Of a stretch of DNA of 45,885 nt, positions 23,183 through 31,233 are shown piece by piece. The notes under the pieces are model-generated. The model was not told the origin of the DNA, searched no databases, and worked only from the letters and a program-made list of their open reading frames with translations. Position 1 is the stretch's first letter; every line of letters starts with the position of its first letter. This DNA is from Nostocales cyanobacterium LEGE 11386 (GTDB lineage: Bacteria > Cyanobacteriota > Cyanobacteriia > Cyanobacteriales > Nostocaceae): positions 1 through 45,885 of the forward strand of contig JADEXK010000049.1 in assembly GCA_015207155.1 (NCBI GenBank), written 5' to 3'. The position numbers and the translations under genes were made by a program.

Positions 23183-23377
23183 TCTATAAATAGGTAGGGT
23201 ACAGGGGATAGGAGACAGTCAAGAAAGGAATAGATGTATACTGAGTTTTTTTAAAATTAAATATAAGTTTTATAGATGAGTATGATTTTTCAAATTAAAA
23301 TACTAATCTATGAGATTTAGGTGATTTTTATATTTTTTTGGCATCAAATTATTAATTAGTGTTCTCTAAAATCCTCT

Positions 23378-24514
23378 ATGTTTCAAATCCTGGTAATTGA
23401 TGATGACATTTCCATACAAACACTCCTGAAGAGGATGTTAGAAAAACAGGGCTATCGGGTAGTTGCTGCCAGTAATGGAGAGGAAGGAATTGCTCAGGCG
23501 ATCGCCTATAATCCTGCACTAATTATTTGTGATTGGATTATGCCGGGATTAAATGGATTGGATGTATGTAATTACATTAAGACAGACCCCAATTTATCTA
23601 CCACCTTTTTCATTTTTTTAACATCTTTGGATTCAGTTGCCGATCGTGTCAAGGGACTGGACGCTGGTGCTGATGATTTTATCTCCAAACCCCTTGAGCA
23701 AAATGAATTGAAAGCCAGAGTCAGAGCAGGATTGCGCCTGCATCAGTTGAGTCGGGACTTGCAAACTCAAAAACTGCTTTTAGAAACAGAACTAGCCGAA
23801 GCCGCAGAATATGTGCGATCGCTTCTCCCTCTACCATTAACTGAGCCTTTCAGCATCAATTCTCGATTCATTCCCTCCCGCCAACTCGGCGGCGATTGTT
23901 TCGATTACTACTGGCTAGATTCTGACTATCTGGCAGTCTACCTACTTGATACAGCAGGGCATGGACTCAAAGCTACCCTCCCTTCTATTTCCGTGCTGAA
24001 TCTGTTACGTTCTCGTGCTTTAAAAGGGCTAAATTACTATCAACCTAGTGCTGTACTCAAGGCTTTAAATGAAACATTCCAAATGAATTACCAAAATGAT
24101 AAATACTTTACTATTTGGTACGGTGTTTATAACCGAGTTAATCGGCAGTTAATTTATGCCAGCGCTGGTCATCCACCAGCAATATTGATATCCGGTAATT
24201 CTCCCAAAAAGACTCAAGTGCAACTATTAAGAACTCCCGGAATGCCAGTTGGGATGTTTCCCGATGCAAAATATGTAGATGCGTATTGTAATATTGAAAA
24301 ACTCAGTAGCCTTTATATTTTTAGTGATGGTGCTTATGAAATCACGAAATTAGATGGCACACTTTGGAGTTTGGATGCTTTCATTCAAATACTTGTTAGC
24401 TTACAACATACTATTGATCGCCAACTCGATCAGGTATTGAATTACCTCATCGCTTTGAACTCCAAAGAGGCTTTTGATGATGATTTATCAATCCTGCAAA
24501 TTAATTTTGATTAA
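23378..24514 (+). CDS. Response regulator with PP2C (RsbU/SpoIIE-type) phosphatase output
   Basis: 378 residues. Residues 1-125 are a receiver domain with the acidic pair D8-D10, phospho-acceptor D52 (LIICDWIMPG), T82 and K104 (FISKPLE). A short helical linker (120-150) leads to a PP2C-type phosphatase domain with metal-binding D173 (LGGDCFDYYWLD), D191 (LDTAGHGLKA), a later FSDGAYE and DDDLSIL near the end. Such proteins dephosphorylate a STAS anti-anti-sigma protein. A STAS gene lies convergently next door with only 1 bp between, so this pair very probably forms a partner-switching module. The cognate kinase is not in the window. Confidence 0.93.
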   Translation: MFQILVIDDDISIQTLLKRMLEKQGYRVVAASNGEEGIAQAIAYNPALIICDWIMPGLNGLDVCNYIKTDPNLSTTFFIFLTSLDSVADRVKGLDAGADDFISKPLEQNELKARVRAGLRLHQLSRDLQTQKLLLETELAEAAEYVRSLLPLPLTEPFSINSRFIPSRQLGGDCFDYYWLDSDYLAVYLLDTAGHGLKATLPSISVLNLLRSRALKGLNYYQPSAVLKALNETFQMNYQNDKYFTIWYGVYNRVNRQLIYASAGHPPAILISGNSPKKTQVQLLRTPGMPVGMFPDAKYVDAYCNIEKLSSLYIFSDGAYEITKLDGTLWSLDAFIQILVSLQHTIDRQLDQVLNYLIALNSKEAFDDDLSILQINFD

Positions 24515-24515
24515 T

Positions 24516-24842
24516 TTAGTTTTTCGAGAGGATAACCTGGTTAAACTCATCTTGATTCGGAAATATCTCAAATACTTTATCCATACCAGTTAATTCAAAT
24601 AATATTCTGACTTGTTCATTAATAGAGCAAAGAACTAGATTGGTGTCCGCCGCCCGTAATGTTTTAAAAGCTAACACCAAAGCTCCCAAGGCAGAACTAT
24701 CCATAAATGTTACATCTTGACAATCAACTAACACGGTTTTTGCACCACTTTCTAGAAGGTGAGTAATGTGTTGTCGCAATTCTTGTGAGTTTGTGGTGTT
24801 GACAATGCCACTGAGTTTAATAACTTTCACTTGTTGATTCAT
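24516..24842 (-). CDS. STAS-domain anti-sigma factor antagonist
   Basis: 108 residues, a single STAS domain of SpoIIAA/RsbV type: VKVIKLSGIVNTTNSQELRQ, then VLVDCQDVTFMDSSALGALVLAF. The D48-S49-S50 segment corresponds to the phosphorylated loop (in SpoIIAA the second serine is the phosphorylated one). It would bind an anti-sigma kinase when unphosphorylated and be reactivated by a PP2C phosphatase, presumably the product of the facing gene. No sigma factor or anti-sigma kinase is nearby. It has its own promoter in the 930-bp gap to the right. Confidence 0.92.
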   Translation of the reverse strand: MNQQVKVIKLSGIVNTTNSQELRQHITHLLESGAKTVLVDCQDVTFMDSSALGALVLAFKTLRAADTNLVLCSINEQVRILFELTGMDKVFEIFPNQDEFNQVILSKN

Positions 24843-25774
24843 AATTTTTATGCCCGGATTGATTTAAGAGAATGTGTTGATTTTGCTAGTATTATATACC
24901 AATGTCCCTGATTTGGAAAAAGCCAGCCAAATAAAACATGAGTTATTAATGACTAATCGTACATAATAAATCCTTATTAATAAATCAGAAAGTATCGAAA
25001 ATTTCATTTATAGAAATTTATAAATATTACTTGCTCCTAAAAAGTGATATTGGGCAACTCAGAAGAATATCTAAAAAAGTAGAAAGAGAAATTAAAATAT
25101 ATAAATATAAATTAGAAGCAAAATAAAATTTACTATCATTTACGTCAAAATACTGTTATCAAAACTATTTCTTATCAACTACACTGGTGGGTTTAAAAAA
25201 ATAGTAATTTGTGATTGACGTAGAGGAATAGTCATCATAAACATTGAATTGTTTAGCTTAACATTGCGCCAAGGACAGTTTGTTGTATTCTTTGACAACC
25301 TGAACTAAGTGTTTTCTGGTAACTTCAGGAACTAAAGGGCAATTCGCCAAAACGGGATGCTATTTTTGGATTTCTTCATGAAAATTTTTCTGTCCGGTGA
25401 TTGATTACAGTTGCATGTCTCAAGTCTGATGGGTAACTGTTTGAGCCTCTGATAGTTTTATGTTATGGAAACACCACTTTCTGATATTTTCTCAGGCTAT
25501 TGCCCATGCTGTTTTAGTATTCCCAAATATATGTAATTTCTCAACAGGATCTATATTGCCAGTTCTTTAGTGTTTATGGGGGGAAAAGAATACTACCTGG
25601 AAAAATGATCGCGAAAATTACCTTCATCTCCAAACAACTGCATCTGCAAGCTTGTATTCCCAAGATGTAGCTATAGAGGTAATTCTAATTGACCTTAATA
25701 GCTATCTCTTCTGGTAGAAGGAAAACTAGATGGGAATTAATAAATTACTTATAAGTCTTTTGATGAATTAAATT
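24843..25774. other. 930-bp gap with one gene remnant
   Basis: AT-rich DNA containing the promoter of the STAS gene on its left and of the GlsB-like gene on its right. A decayed coding stretch is present on the minus strand at 25258-25383 (listed separately). From 25384 to 25700 base composition remains coding-like but I find no consistent frame. Confidence 0.5.
25258..25383 (-). pseudogene. C-terminal remnant of an unidentified gene with an in-frame stop
   Basis: On the minus strand the frame reads FHEEIQK, a TAG at 25360-25362, then HPVLANCPLVPEVTRKHL followed by VQVVKEYNKLSLAQC and TAA at 25258-25260. The residue composition and the helix-like C-terminus are strongly protein-like, yet the frame is broken and has no start. 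I do not recognise the family. Confidence 0.4.
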
Positions 25775-26047
25775 ATGAACATTATTGCTTGGATCATTCT
25801 GGGTCTGATCGCCGGAGCTATAGCTAAAGCTATTTATCCTGGTCGTCAGGGAGGCGGAATAATTACAACCATGATTTTAGGTGTTGTTGGTGCTTTAATC
25901 GGGGGAACTATCGTCACTCTCCTAGAAACAGGAAGACTACAACTTACTGCGGCAACCCTGAGTATTCCAGGTTTAATTGTTGCTATTATCGGTGCAATGA
26001 TTGCCATTTTTTTATGGGATTTGCTAACTGGAAGTACCAGTCATTAG
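25775..26047 (+). CDS. GlsB/YeaQ/YmgE family stress-response membrane protein
   Basis: 90 residues, three predicted membrane helices, with the family pattern at both ends: IIAWIILGLIAGAIAKAIYPG, a GRQGGG loop, then MILGVVGALIGGTIV and IVAIIGAMIAIFLWDLL. These small proteins (formerly 'transglycosylase-associated') are induced by general stress in many bacteria; biochemical role is unknown. It is the first of a stress-related group and is followed by a clear hairpin. Confidence 0.93.
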   Translation: MNIIAWIILGLIAGAIAKAIYPGRQGGGIITTMILGVVGALIGGTIVTLLETGRLQLTAATLSIPGLIVAIIGAMIAIFLWDLLTGSTSH

Positions 26048-26123
26048 TAGGATAAAAAGAAGAGTTATAGTGAGAACCAAGTTATTAGTAGCTACACTTT
26101 CTTACTTGAGAGCCGATATAAAT

Positions 26124-26150
26124 ACTCCACTTCTTTAAAAAAAGTGGAGT
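26124..26150. terminator. Terminator hairpin between convergent stress genes
   Basis: ACTCCACTT and AAGTGGAGT form a perfect 9-bp stem around CTTTAAAAA. It follows the GlsB-like gene by about 75 bp and faces the CsbD gene from the other side; an AT-rich tail (AATAAAAAATTT) follows on the plus strand. Confidence 0.6.
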
Positions 26151-26207
26151 AATAAAAAATTTAGAAGTTGATAGATACACCCAAATAACCGACCTGGAGA
26201 CACCAAG

Positions 26208-26390
26208 CTAGTCTATAATTTTCTTCACTTCATCTTTGAGATTTTCTGTAGTATGAATGACTTGAGATTCAGCTTGCTTGGCTTGACCTTCGGCCTTATC
26301 TGCTGGGTTGCCAGTTACTTCACCAACTACTTCTTGCACCTTGCCTTCAATATTTTTGGCAGTTGCTTCTACTCTTTTTTCGATACTCAT
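26208..26390 (-). CDS. CsbD family stress protein
   Basis: 60 residues matching the CsbD-like pattern: KRVEATAKNIEGKVQEVVGE, then TGNPADKAEGQAKQAESQ. CsbD proteins are small, hydrophilic, probably disordered and controlled by general stress sigma factors in Bacillus. No enzymatic role is known. The gene sits between the GlsB-like and ChaB-like genes. Confidence 0.92.
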   Translation of the reverse strand: MSIEKRVEATAKNIEGKVQEVVGEVTGNPADKAEGQAKQAESQVIHTTENLKDEVKKIID

Positions 26391-26610
26391 AGTTTTTTAT
26401 TACCTTTTAAAAGCTAGTGAGTAGATTATCACTAGTATCTATTTTTTTACGTCTATCATTGGATAGAATTGATTTTTAATAATTTAACTACTTAAGGTAG
26501 ATATAAAATTAAGTAATTTAAATAATAAAAAAGATAATAAGTAAGGAGTTTTATCCCCTTACCTATTACCATTAACCAATTGACCAGTTTAATACATTAG
26601 TAAAAAATGA

Positions 26611-27378
26611 CTAAACTTTTGCCTTAGCCTTTGACCAAACGCCTTTTTCATCTTCATCATATTGCTGATGAACAGCCTCCCAAGCTGCTTGTTCAGCTGT
26701 AAACTCATCACTTGTCTCATCTAACACGGTGTTATAGCTTTCCATGAATGTGCGTTGAGCTTCTGCGGAAAGATGAGAGCGCACCTCAGGGGATAAATCC
26801 TCTGGACTGTTGCATGGCCCAGGACAAGGACGAGTCAGTGTTTTCTCAGTGACATGAATTTCTTCACCACCGGCACTTTCGAGCAGCAATTGAAATTCTC
26901 CAAGGCGATCGCTTGGCACTTCTGCCATTAATAAAAATTCACCAGCTTGTAAACGTGTTTGGTAGATTGCAGCTTTATCTTCTGGCATTCCCCAAGCAGT
27001 CAAAGCCGATACTAAACCAGCACCAGCACTCCCAGCGATCGCTCCACTGGCAGCACCTATCAGCAACGCACCAATCGGACCTGCAGCCACAATAGGGCCA
27101 ACGAAGGGAACAAACAGTACGCCCACACCTGTGAGTAAGCTGAGGAATGAACCAAACAAGGAACCAAAAATTGCCCCTGTTCTCAATCCTCCCAAAATCA
27201 CATCTTTCTTGGTAATAAAACCAGAAATTCGCGTTTCTGATTGGAAATTCCTGCCCATGACCGAAATATGATCTCTAGGCACGCCCCTGTCTAGTAAACG
27301 TCGAATAACTTGGTCTATTTGCTTCTGTTCTTTAAATACAGCCGATATGGTACGTTCTGCTTGATATACTTCTGGCAC
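26611..27378 (-). CDS. General-stress protein with glycine-rich membrane-like core and C-terminal ChaB domain
   Basis: 255 residues. Residues 8-40 (RTISAVFKEQKQIDQVIRRL, GVPRDHISVMGRN) match the N-terminal module of GSP17M-like stress proteins. Residues about 60-135 are hydrophobic and Gly/Ala-rich with repeated small-residue motifs (LFGSFLSLLTGVG, GAASGAIAGSAGAG). The C-terminal 60 residues (LSAEAQRTFMESYNTVLDE, FTAEQAAWEAVHQQYDED) are a ChaB domain, named from the cation transport regulator of E. coli. The fusion suggests a membrane-associated stress protein. It is encoded between CsbD and Dps on the same strand but with gaps above 150 bp, so co-regulation rather than a single operon is likely. 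Confidence 0.83.
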   Translation of the reverse strand: MPEVYQAERTISAVFKEQKQIDQVIRRLLDRGVPRDHISVMGRNFQSETRISGFITKKDVILGGLRTGAIFGSLFGSFLSLLTGVGVLFVPFVGPIVAAGPIGALLIGAASGAIAGSAGAGLVSALTAWGMPEDKAAIYQTRLQAGEFLLMAEVPSDRLGEFQLLLESAGGEEIHVTEKTLTRPCPGPCNSPEDLSPEVRSHLSAEAQRTFMESYNTVLDETSDEFTAEQAAWEAVHQQYDEDEKGVWSKAKAKV

Positions 27379-27551
27379 TTGAATACTCCTTCAATATTGT
27401 TTTTGTAGTGGACAAATTTTTAGAAGTTAGGAATTAGAAAGAGCTAGAGGGCATAAAGTTTGGCTAGTAAGGACGTAACAGCCATAACCGATCACACTCT
27501 GCTCCTCTGCTCTTTCCCCGCAGATGTTACTTACTTAGCTATGTTTGCCAG

Positions 27552-28091
27552 CTACACCCCCACAGGGGTTTTAGTTTCTGCGGCTGGTTGATCACCGCTC
27601 GGCTGTAAAGCTTCCCCTTCAATGAATGAGCGCAGCATCCAAGCCATATCTTCATGCTCTTCCATGAGTTCAGTAAGAAAATCAGCAGTACCCTCATCGT
27701 GGAACTGCTCACTACATTGATCCACATGGTCTCTTAAATTGCGAATAACCTGCTCATGATCTTCCACGAGTCGAGCTACCATCTCTGTTGCTAAGGGGAC
27801 TTCACCACTATGTTCCTTGAGAGTACCAATCTCCAGAAATCCCGTCATCGTACCCACTGGGTAACCGCCCAAAGCGCGAACTCGTTCTGCTAAAGCATCA
27901 ATATTTTCAGTTAGCTTTTCGTACTGTTCTTCCCACAGTTCGTGCAGACTACGGAACTGAGGGCCTACAACATCCCAATGGTATTTTTTGGTTTTTACTA
28001 GCAAAATGTAGGAATCGGCTAGATTTTGATTTAACAGGTTCATCACACCGTGACGTTGTTCTTCTGTCAAACCAATGTTTATCTTACGCAT
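27552..28091 (-). CDS. dps: Dps-family ferritin-like DNA-binding protein
   Basis: 179 residues. Dps dodecamers oxidise and store iron with H2O2 and protect DNA. The inter-subunit ferroxidase ligands align by spacing with E. coli Dps: H38 (KYHWDVVG), H50 (LH), E54 in place of the usual Asp, D65 and E69. The E54 substitution keeps an acidic ligand. The C-terminal tail after about 160 is proline/threonine-rich and not basic, so DNA binding, if any, would need the N-terminus. Cyanobacteria have several Dps paralogues; which one this is cannot be said. Confidence 0.92.
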   Translation of the reverse strand: MRKINIGLTEEQRHGVMNLLNQNLADSYILLVKTKKYHWDVVGPQFRSLHELWEEQYEKLTENIDALAERVRALGGYPVGTMTGFLEIGTLKEHSGEVPLATEMVARLVEDHEQVIRNLRDHVDQCSEQFHDEGTADFLTELMEEHEDMAWMLRSFIEGEALQPSGDQPAAETKTPVGV

Positions 28092-28302
28092 TGTTTTTCC
28101 ATCCCTAAGCGAACCTATTCATTAAGCTTCCAAAATATAGACATTACAAACATCAACCATAGGAAAGATTATGTAAGCATCATTAATTACAACCTAAGTT
28201 AGTTCGTTCTATCTCTCTTAACAGATAAAACGAATTGAAATGATTCGTGCAAACAAAAAAAATAGGCGTTGTATATTTGCGGGATGATTTTGCTGGTTTT
28301 GT

Positions 28303-28359
28303 GGGATGGGCATCTTGCCCGTCCCTTGTATTTCCAGGCTGGCAAGATGTCCACCCTAC
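28303..28359. repeat. GGGATGGGCATCTTGCCC palindromic repeat, two elements
   Basis: GGGATGGGCA-TCT-TGCCCGTCCC (28303-28325) is a near-perfect hairpin, followed by a degenerate copy in reverse (GGCTGGCAAGATGTCCACCC, 28337-28356). The same hairpin family occurs at 43830-43858. It lies in the leader of the FecE-like gene. Confidence 0.75.
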
Positions 28360-28507
28360 AAGAATCATCCCTTGATTCAGCAACGCCAAAAAATAAATTA
28401 CGCTTAATATGGCTATTAGCCAAGAAATAAATTTTTGGGCGGCATATTGGTCAAGTGCAAGATATTTGTATATAAACAGTAAAGTTGCTAAATTTTTAAT
28501 TCCTCAA

Positions 28508-29284
28508 ATGCCACTTGAACTGCAAAATCTTACTGGCGGTTACACCACATTGCCCATTATCCAAGATATTAACCTGTCTCTACAAACGGGAGAATGGTTA
28601 AGTTTAGTTGGTGCCAATGGTTCTGGTAAGTCTACATTACTCAAATTACTCAGTCGTATTCTCTCGCCACAGCAAGGAACAGTATTACTCGATGGCAAAG
28701 CCATTCATTCTCAACCTCCGCATTTAGTGGCGCAGCAATTAGCATTATTACCACAACAACAAACGGTTCCTGTAGGTTTAACAGTGAGACAATTAGTTAG
28801 TTTAGGACGTACACCCCATCAACCTTGGTGGCAATGGGAATTAAACATTGTAGATCGACAAAAAATAGAAGCGGCAATTCAAAAAACGCAACTAGAAAAA
28901 TTGAGCGATCGCTTGGTTGAACAACTCTCAGGCGGTGAAAGACAACGCGCTTTTTTAGCTTTAGCATTAGCGCAAGAACCAAAAGTATTACTGTTAGATG
29001 AACCCACCACTTATTTAGATATCAACTATCAATTACAACTCTTGGAATTACTCAAAAACCTCAATCAACAGCAGCAATTAACTATTGTCACAGTTGTACA
29101 CGAATTGAATTTAGCAGCAAGATACAGCTCCCGCATTGCCTTATTAAAACAAGGTCAACTTTGGGAAGTTGGTACACCTGAAGAAGTTCTCACACCCAAC
29201 TCCATAGCACAAGTATTTGGGGTGGAATCTGTGATTATTAACACGCCTGTTGGATTGCAGGTTTGTGCAATCTCTGCTATTTAA
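28508..29284 (+). CDS. ABC transporter ATP-binding protein, iron-siderophore/vitamin B12 type (FecE/BtuD-like)
   Basis: I start at the ATG at 28508 (258 residues, MPLELQNLTGGY), the normal length; 33 extra codons upstream from 28409 lack family resemblance. Walker A G35-A-N-G-S-G-K41-S-T, the Q-loop LLPQQQ, signature LSGGERQ, Walker B VLLLDEPTTYLD and the switch histidine in VVHELN are all present. The ARYSSRIALLKQGQ ending and 'GTPEEVLT' resemble FecE/FepC. No permease or binding protein is adjacent, so it probably serves transporters encoded elsewhere; substrate is inferred from family resemblance only. Confidence 0.88.
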   Translation: MPLELQNLTGGYTTLPIIQDINLSLQTGEWLSLVGANGSGKSTLLKLLSRILSPQQGTVLLDGKAIHSQPPHLVAQQLALLPQQQTVPVGLTVRQLVSLGRTPHQPWWQWELNIVDRQKIEAAIQKTQLEKLSDRLVEQLSGGERQRAFLALALAQEPKVLLLDEPTTYLDINYQLQLLELLKNLNQQQQLTIVTVVHELNLAARYSSRIALLKQGQLWEVGTPEEVLTPNSIAQVFGVESVIINTPVGLQVCAISAI

Positions 29285-29325
29285 GTACCCACCTGTCCCC
29301 TCTCCCCTCTCTTTTGCACGACTGC

Positions 29326-29988
29326 TTAAGCCTTGGTTTCCTCTGTCTGCGCGTCAATAACTGCACTCCAATCATCATTCTTCACAGCCGCTTCGAGTTG
29401 ACGCTGACGTTCCGCCTCACTCGCATCCACGGTTTCCACTTCTTTCGAGAGAGTTGTGTCAGCCATTGCTTTCCGCAATTTCAACTTTTTCTCCTCGTAG
29501 GCTTGGCGTTCTGCTGTTGACATTACCGCCTTAGCAACTTCGCCTATCGTACCAGCCCACATTCCACTCTCGGAATCATTACCTGGCGGTATACTGTCGA
29601 GTTCTGCTATCCACGCATCTCGTAAATCTTCCATTTCCTGACGTTTGGGAAACTTAAAGGTCTGTACGCGCACAAAAGCACACTTTTGCTCACCGTTTTG
29701 GGTAACATGACCGTTCAGAGAAAGCAATACATTTCGGGAATAGCCAATGTACTGAGTTTGGCGTTCTGCATCTAAAACTGCGTAAACCCCAGCAATTTTG
29801 GCATTCTGGGAAGCCCCACGCCAAGCTTCCAGGGGTATAATATCTGCCCCATTATTTGCCAAATTAGAAGTTACAGCCACTTCAATGGCGTTATGCTCAT
29901 CGTCAGAACCGTACAAAAAATCATGTAATCCACGGTGATTGACTGGTACATTTTGATGCTCAATTGGCAAGTTGTTTTCAGTTTCCAT
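29326..29988 (-). CDS. GIY-YIG domain protein, possibly catalytically altered
   Basis: I start at the ATG at 29988 (220 residues) because it has a GGAG ribosome site 10 nt upstream; an upstream ATG (30024) lacks one. The GIY-YIG core is G67-V-Y69 (IAGVYAVLDAERQTQYIG) and Y80-I-G82. In UvrC and homing nucleases an arginine follows eight residues after YIG; here that position is S90 (YSRNVLLSLNGH). The conserved glutamate may be E129 (AWIAELD). The C-terminal third is charged and helical (EKKLKLRKAMAD, EAERQRQLEAAVK). The family is widespread in cyanobacteria; nuclease activity is doubtful given the missing arginine. Confidence 0.8.
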   Translation of the reverse strand: METENNLPIEHQNVPVNHRGLHDFLYGSDDEHNAIEVAVTSNLANNGADIIPLEAWRGASQNAKIAGVYAVLDAERQTQYIGYSRNVLLSLNGHVTQNGEQKCAFVRVQTFKFPKRQEMEDLRDAWIAELDSIPPGNDSESGMWAGTIGEVAKAVMSTAERQAYEEKKLKLRKAMADTTLSKEVETVDASEAERQRQLEAAVKNDDWSAVIDAQTEETKA

Positions 29989-30234
29989 CACAGTTGATCT
30001 CCGTGTCATCAATTGGCAACACAAATAGATGCCCTTAAAACATTGAAGCTTAAATTTACCCCCATCCCCAAGAAAGCTCGGTCTGGACTGGCATTACTTG
30101 ATAAAACTCTACAATTACGATGCCTGGAGTGAGTAAAGCTTATGCTAATCAAACACAAATGTTCGTGTAATATTAATTAGCTTTTTCATCGTGGGTGGGA
30201 AATTCATCCGCCAAATCAACTATCAAATGCGCCA

Positions 30235-31158
30235 ATGAATCCACTAAAGCCGCAAAAATTCATCAAACAGCGCCTAACTCCTTACTTGTTTTTGCTACCA
30301 GCTTTAATTCTCTTGGTTTTAACAGTTTTTTGGCCAGCAATCCAAGCGTTTTACCTCAGCTTTACTAGTTATGAAGACCTGTCCCAGCCACCACAATGGA
30401 TAGGTTTTGGCAACTTTATCCGCCTATGGAGAGACGCAGTTTTTTGGAAAACTTTAGAAAACACTTTTCTCTATCTTGTGGGTGTCGTACCAATTTTAGT
30501 CATGGCTCCCTTGGGGTTGGCAATTTTGGTAAATCAGCAACTGCGAGGAATGAACTGGTTTAGAGCCGCCTACTACACACCAGTAGTAATATCAATGGTA
30601 GTTGCAGGTATAGCTTGGAAATGGCTATATGCAGAAAATGGTTTACTTAATCAGTTACTCCAAACCTTGAATATCTTTCCAGAAGGAATCCCTTGGTTAA
30701 CTAGCCCAGTTAAACTGTTGGGTATTGTGCCAATTTCCCTTGCTAGCGTCATGGCTGTCACTGTCTGGAAGGGATTAGGCTATTACATGGTGATTTATTT
30801 AGCGGGGTTGCAATCAATTCCGGCTGATGTGTATGAAGCCGCAGCTATTGATGGTTCAGATGGTATCCGTAAACACTGGGATATTACTGTACCTTTAATG
30901 AAGCCGTATTTAGCTCTAGTGGCAGTAATTTCGGCTATTTCTGCTACTAAAGTATTTGAAGAAGTTTACATCATGACCCAAGGAGGGCCACTCAATAGCT
31001 CCAAAACGATTGTTTACTATTTATATGAGGAAGCTTTTAGTAACTTAGAGATTAGCTATGCTTGCACAATTGGACTAGTATTATTTTTGATAATTTTGGG
31101 ATTATCAGTTTTGCGATTAGTTATTAATCAACAAGATGGTGATAATGTTGCCATTTGA
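30235..31158 (+). CDS. Carbohydrate ABC transporter permease (MalF/UgpA type)
   Basis: 307 residues with about six membrane helices. The EAA loop that contacts the ATPase is clear: EAAAIDGSDGIRKHWDITVPLMKP. N-terminal RLTPYLFLLPALILLVLTVFWPAI is the family's first helix. Such permeases pair with a second permease (MalG type), a binding protein and an ATPase; none of these flanks it, so it is an orphan gene or its partners are elsewhere. Substrate is unknown (sugars or glycosylglycerol are typical for the family in cyanobacteria). The gene ends 7 bp before the 25-bp hairpin. Confidence 0.9.
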   Translation: MNPLKPQKFIKQRLTPYLFLLPALILLVLTVFWPAIQAFYLSFTSYEDLSQPPQWIGFGNFIRLWRDAVFWKTLENTFLYLVGVVPILVMAPLGLAILVNQQLRGMNWFRAAYYTPVVISMVVAGIAWKWLYAENGLLNQLLQTLNIFPEGIPWLTSPVKLLGIVPISLASVMAVTVWKGLGYYMVIYLAGLQSIPADVYEAAAIDGSDGIRKHWDITVPLMKPYLALVAVISAISATKVFEEVYIMTQGGPLNSSKTIVYYLYEEAFSNLEISYACTIGLVLFLIILGLSVLRLVINQQDGDNVAI

Positions 31159-31165
31159 TTTACTC

Positions 31166-31217
31166 AGTGCTGAGTGCTGTAAAGCCATGCCCGCATGGCT
31201 TTACAGCACTCAGCACT
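31166..31217. terminator. Perfect 25-bp inverted repeat between convergent genes
   Basis: 31166-31190 and 31193-31217 are exact reverse complements with a CC loop (AGTGCTGAGTGCTGTAAAGC... and its complement). The outer part is the AGTGCTG heptamer family. It starts 7 bp after the permease stop and 17 bp before the end of the dioxygenase gene, so it could act as a bidirectional terminator. Confidence 0.8.
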
Positions 31218-31233
31218 CTTCATGCCTTCCTAC

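Noticed and set aside
28409..28507. 33-residue extension of the FecE-like ATPase
   Set aside because: No family resemblance; the ATG at 28508 gives the normal family length.
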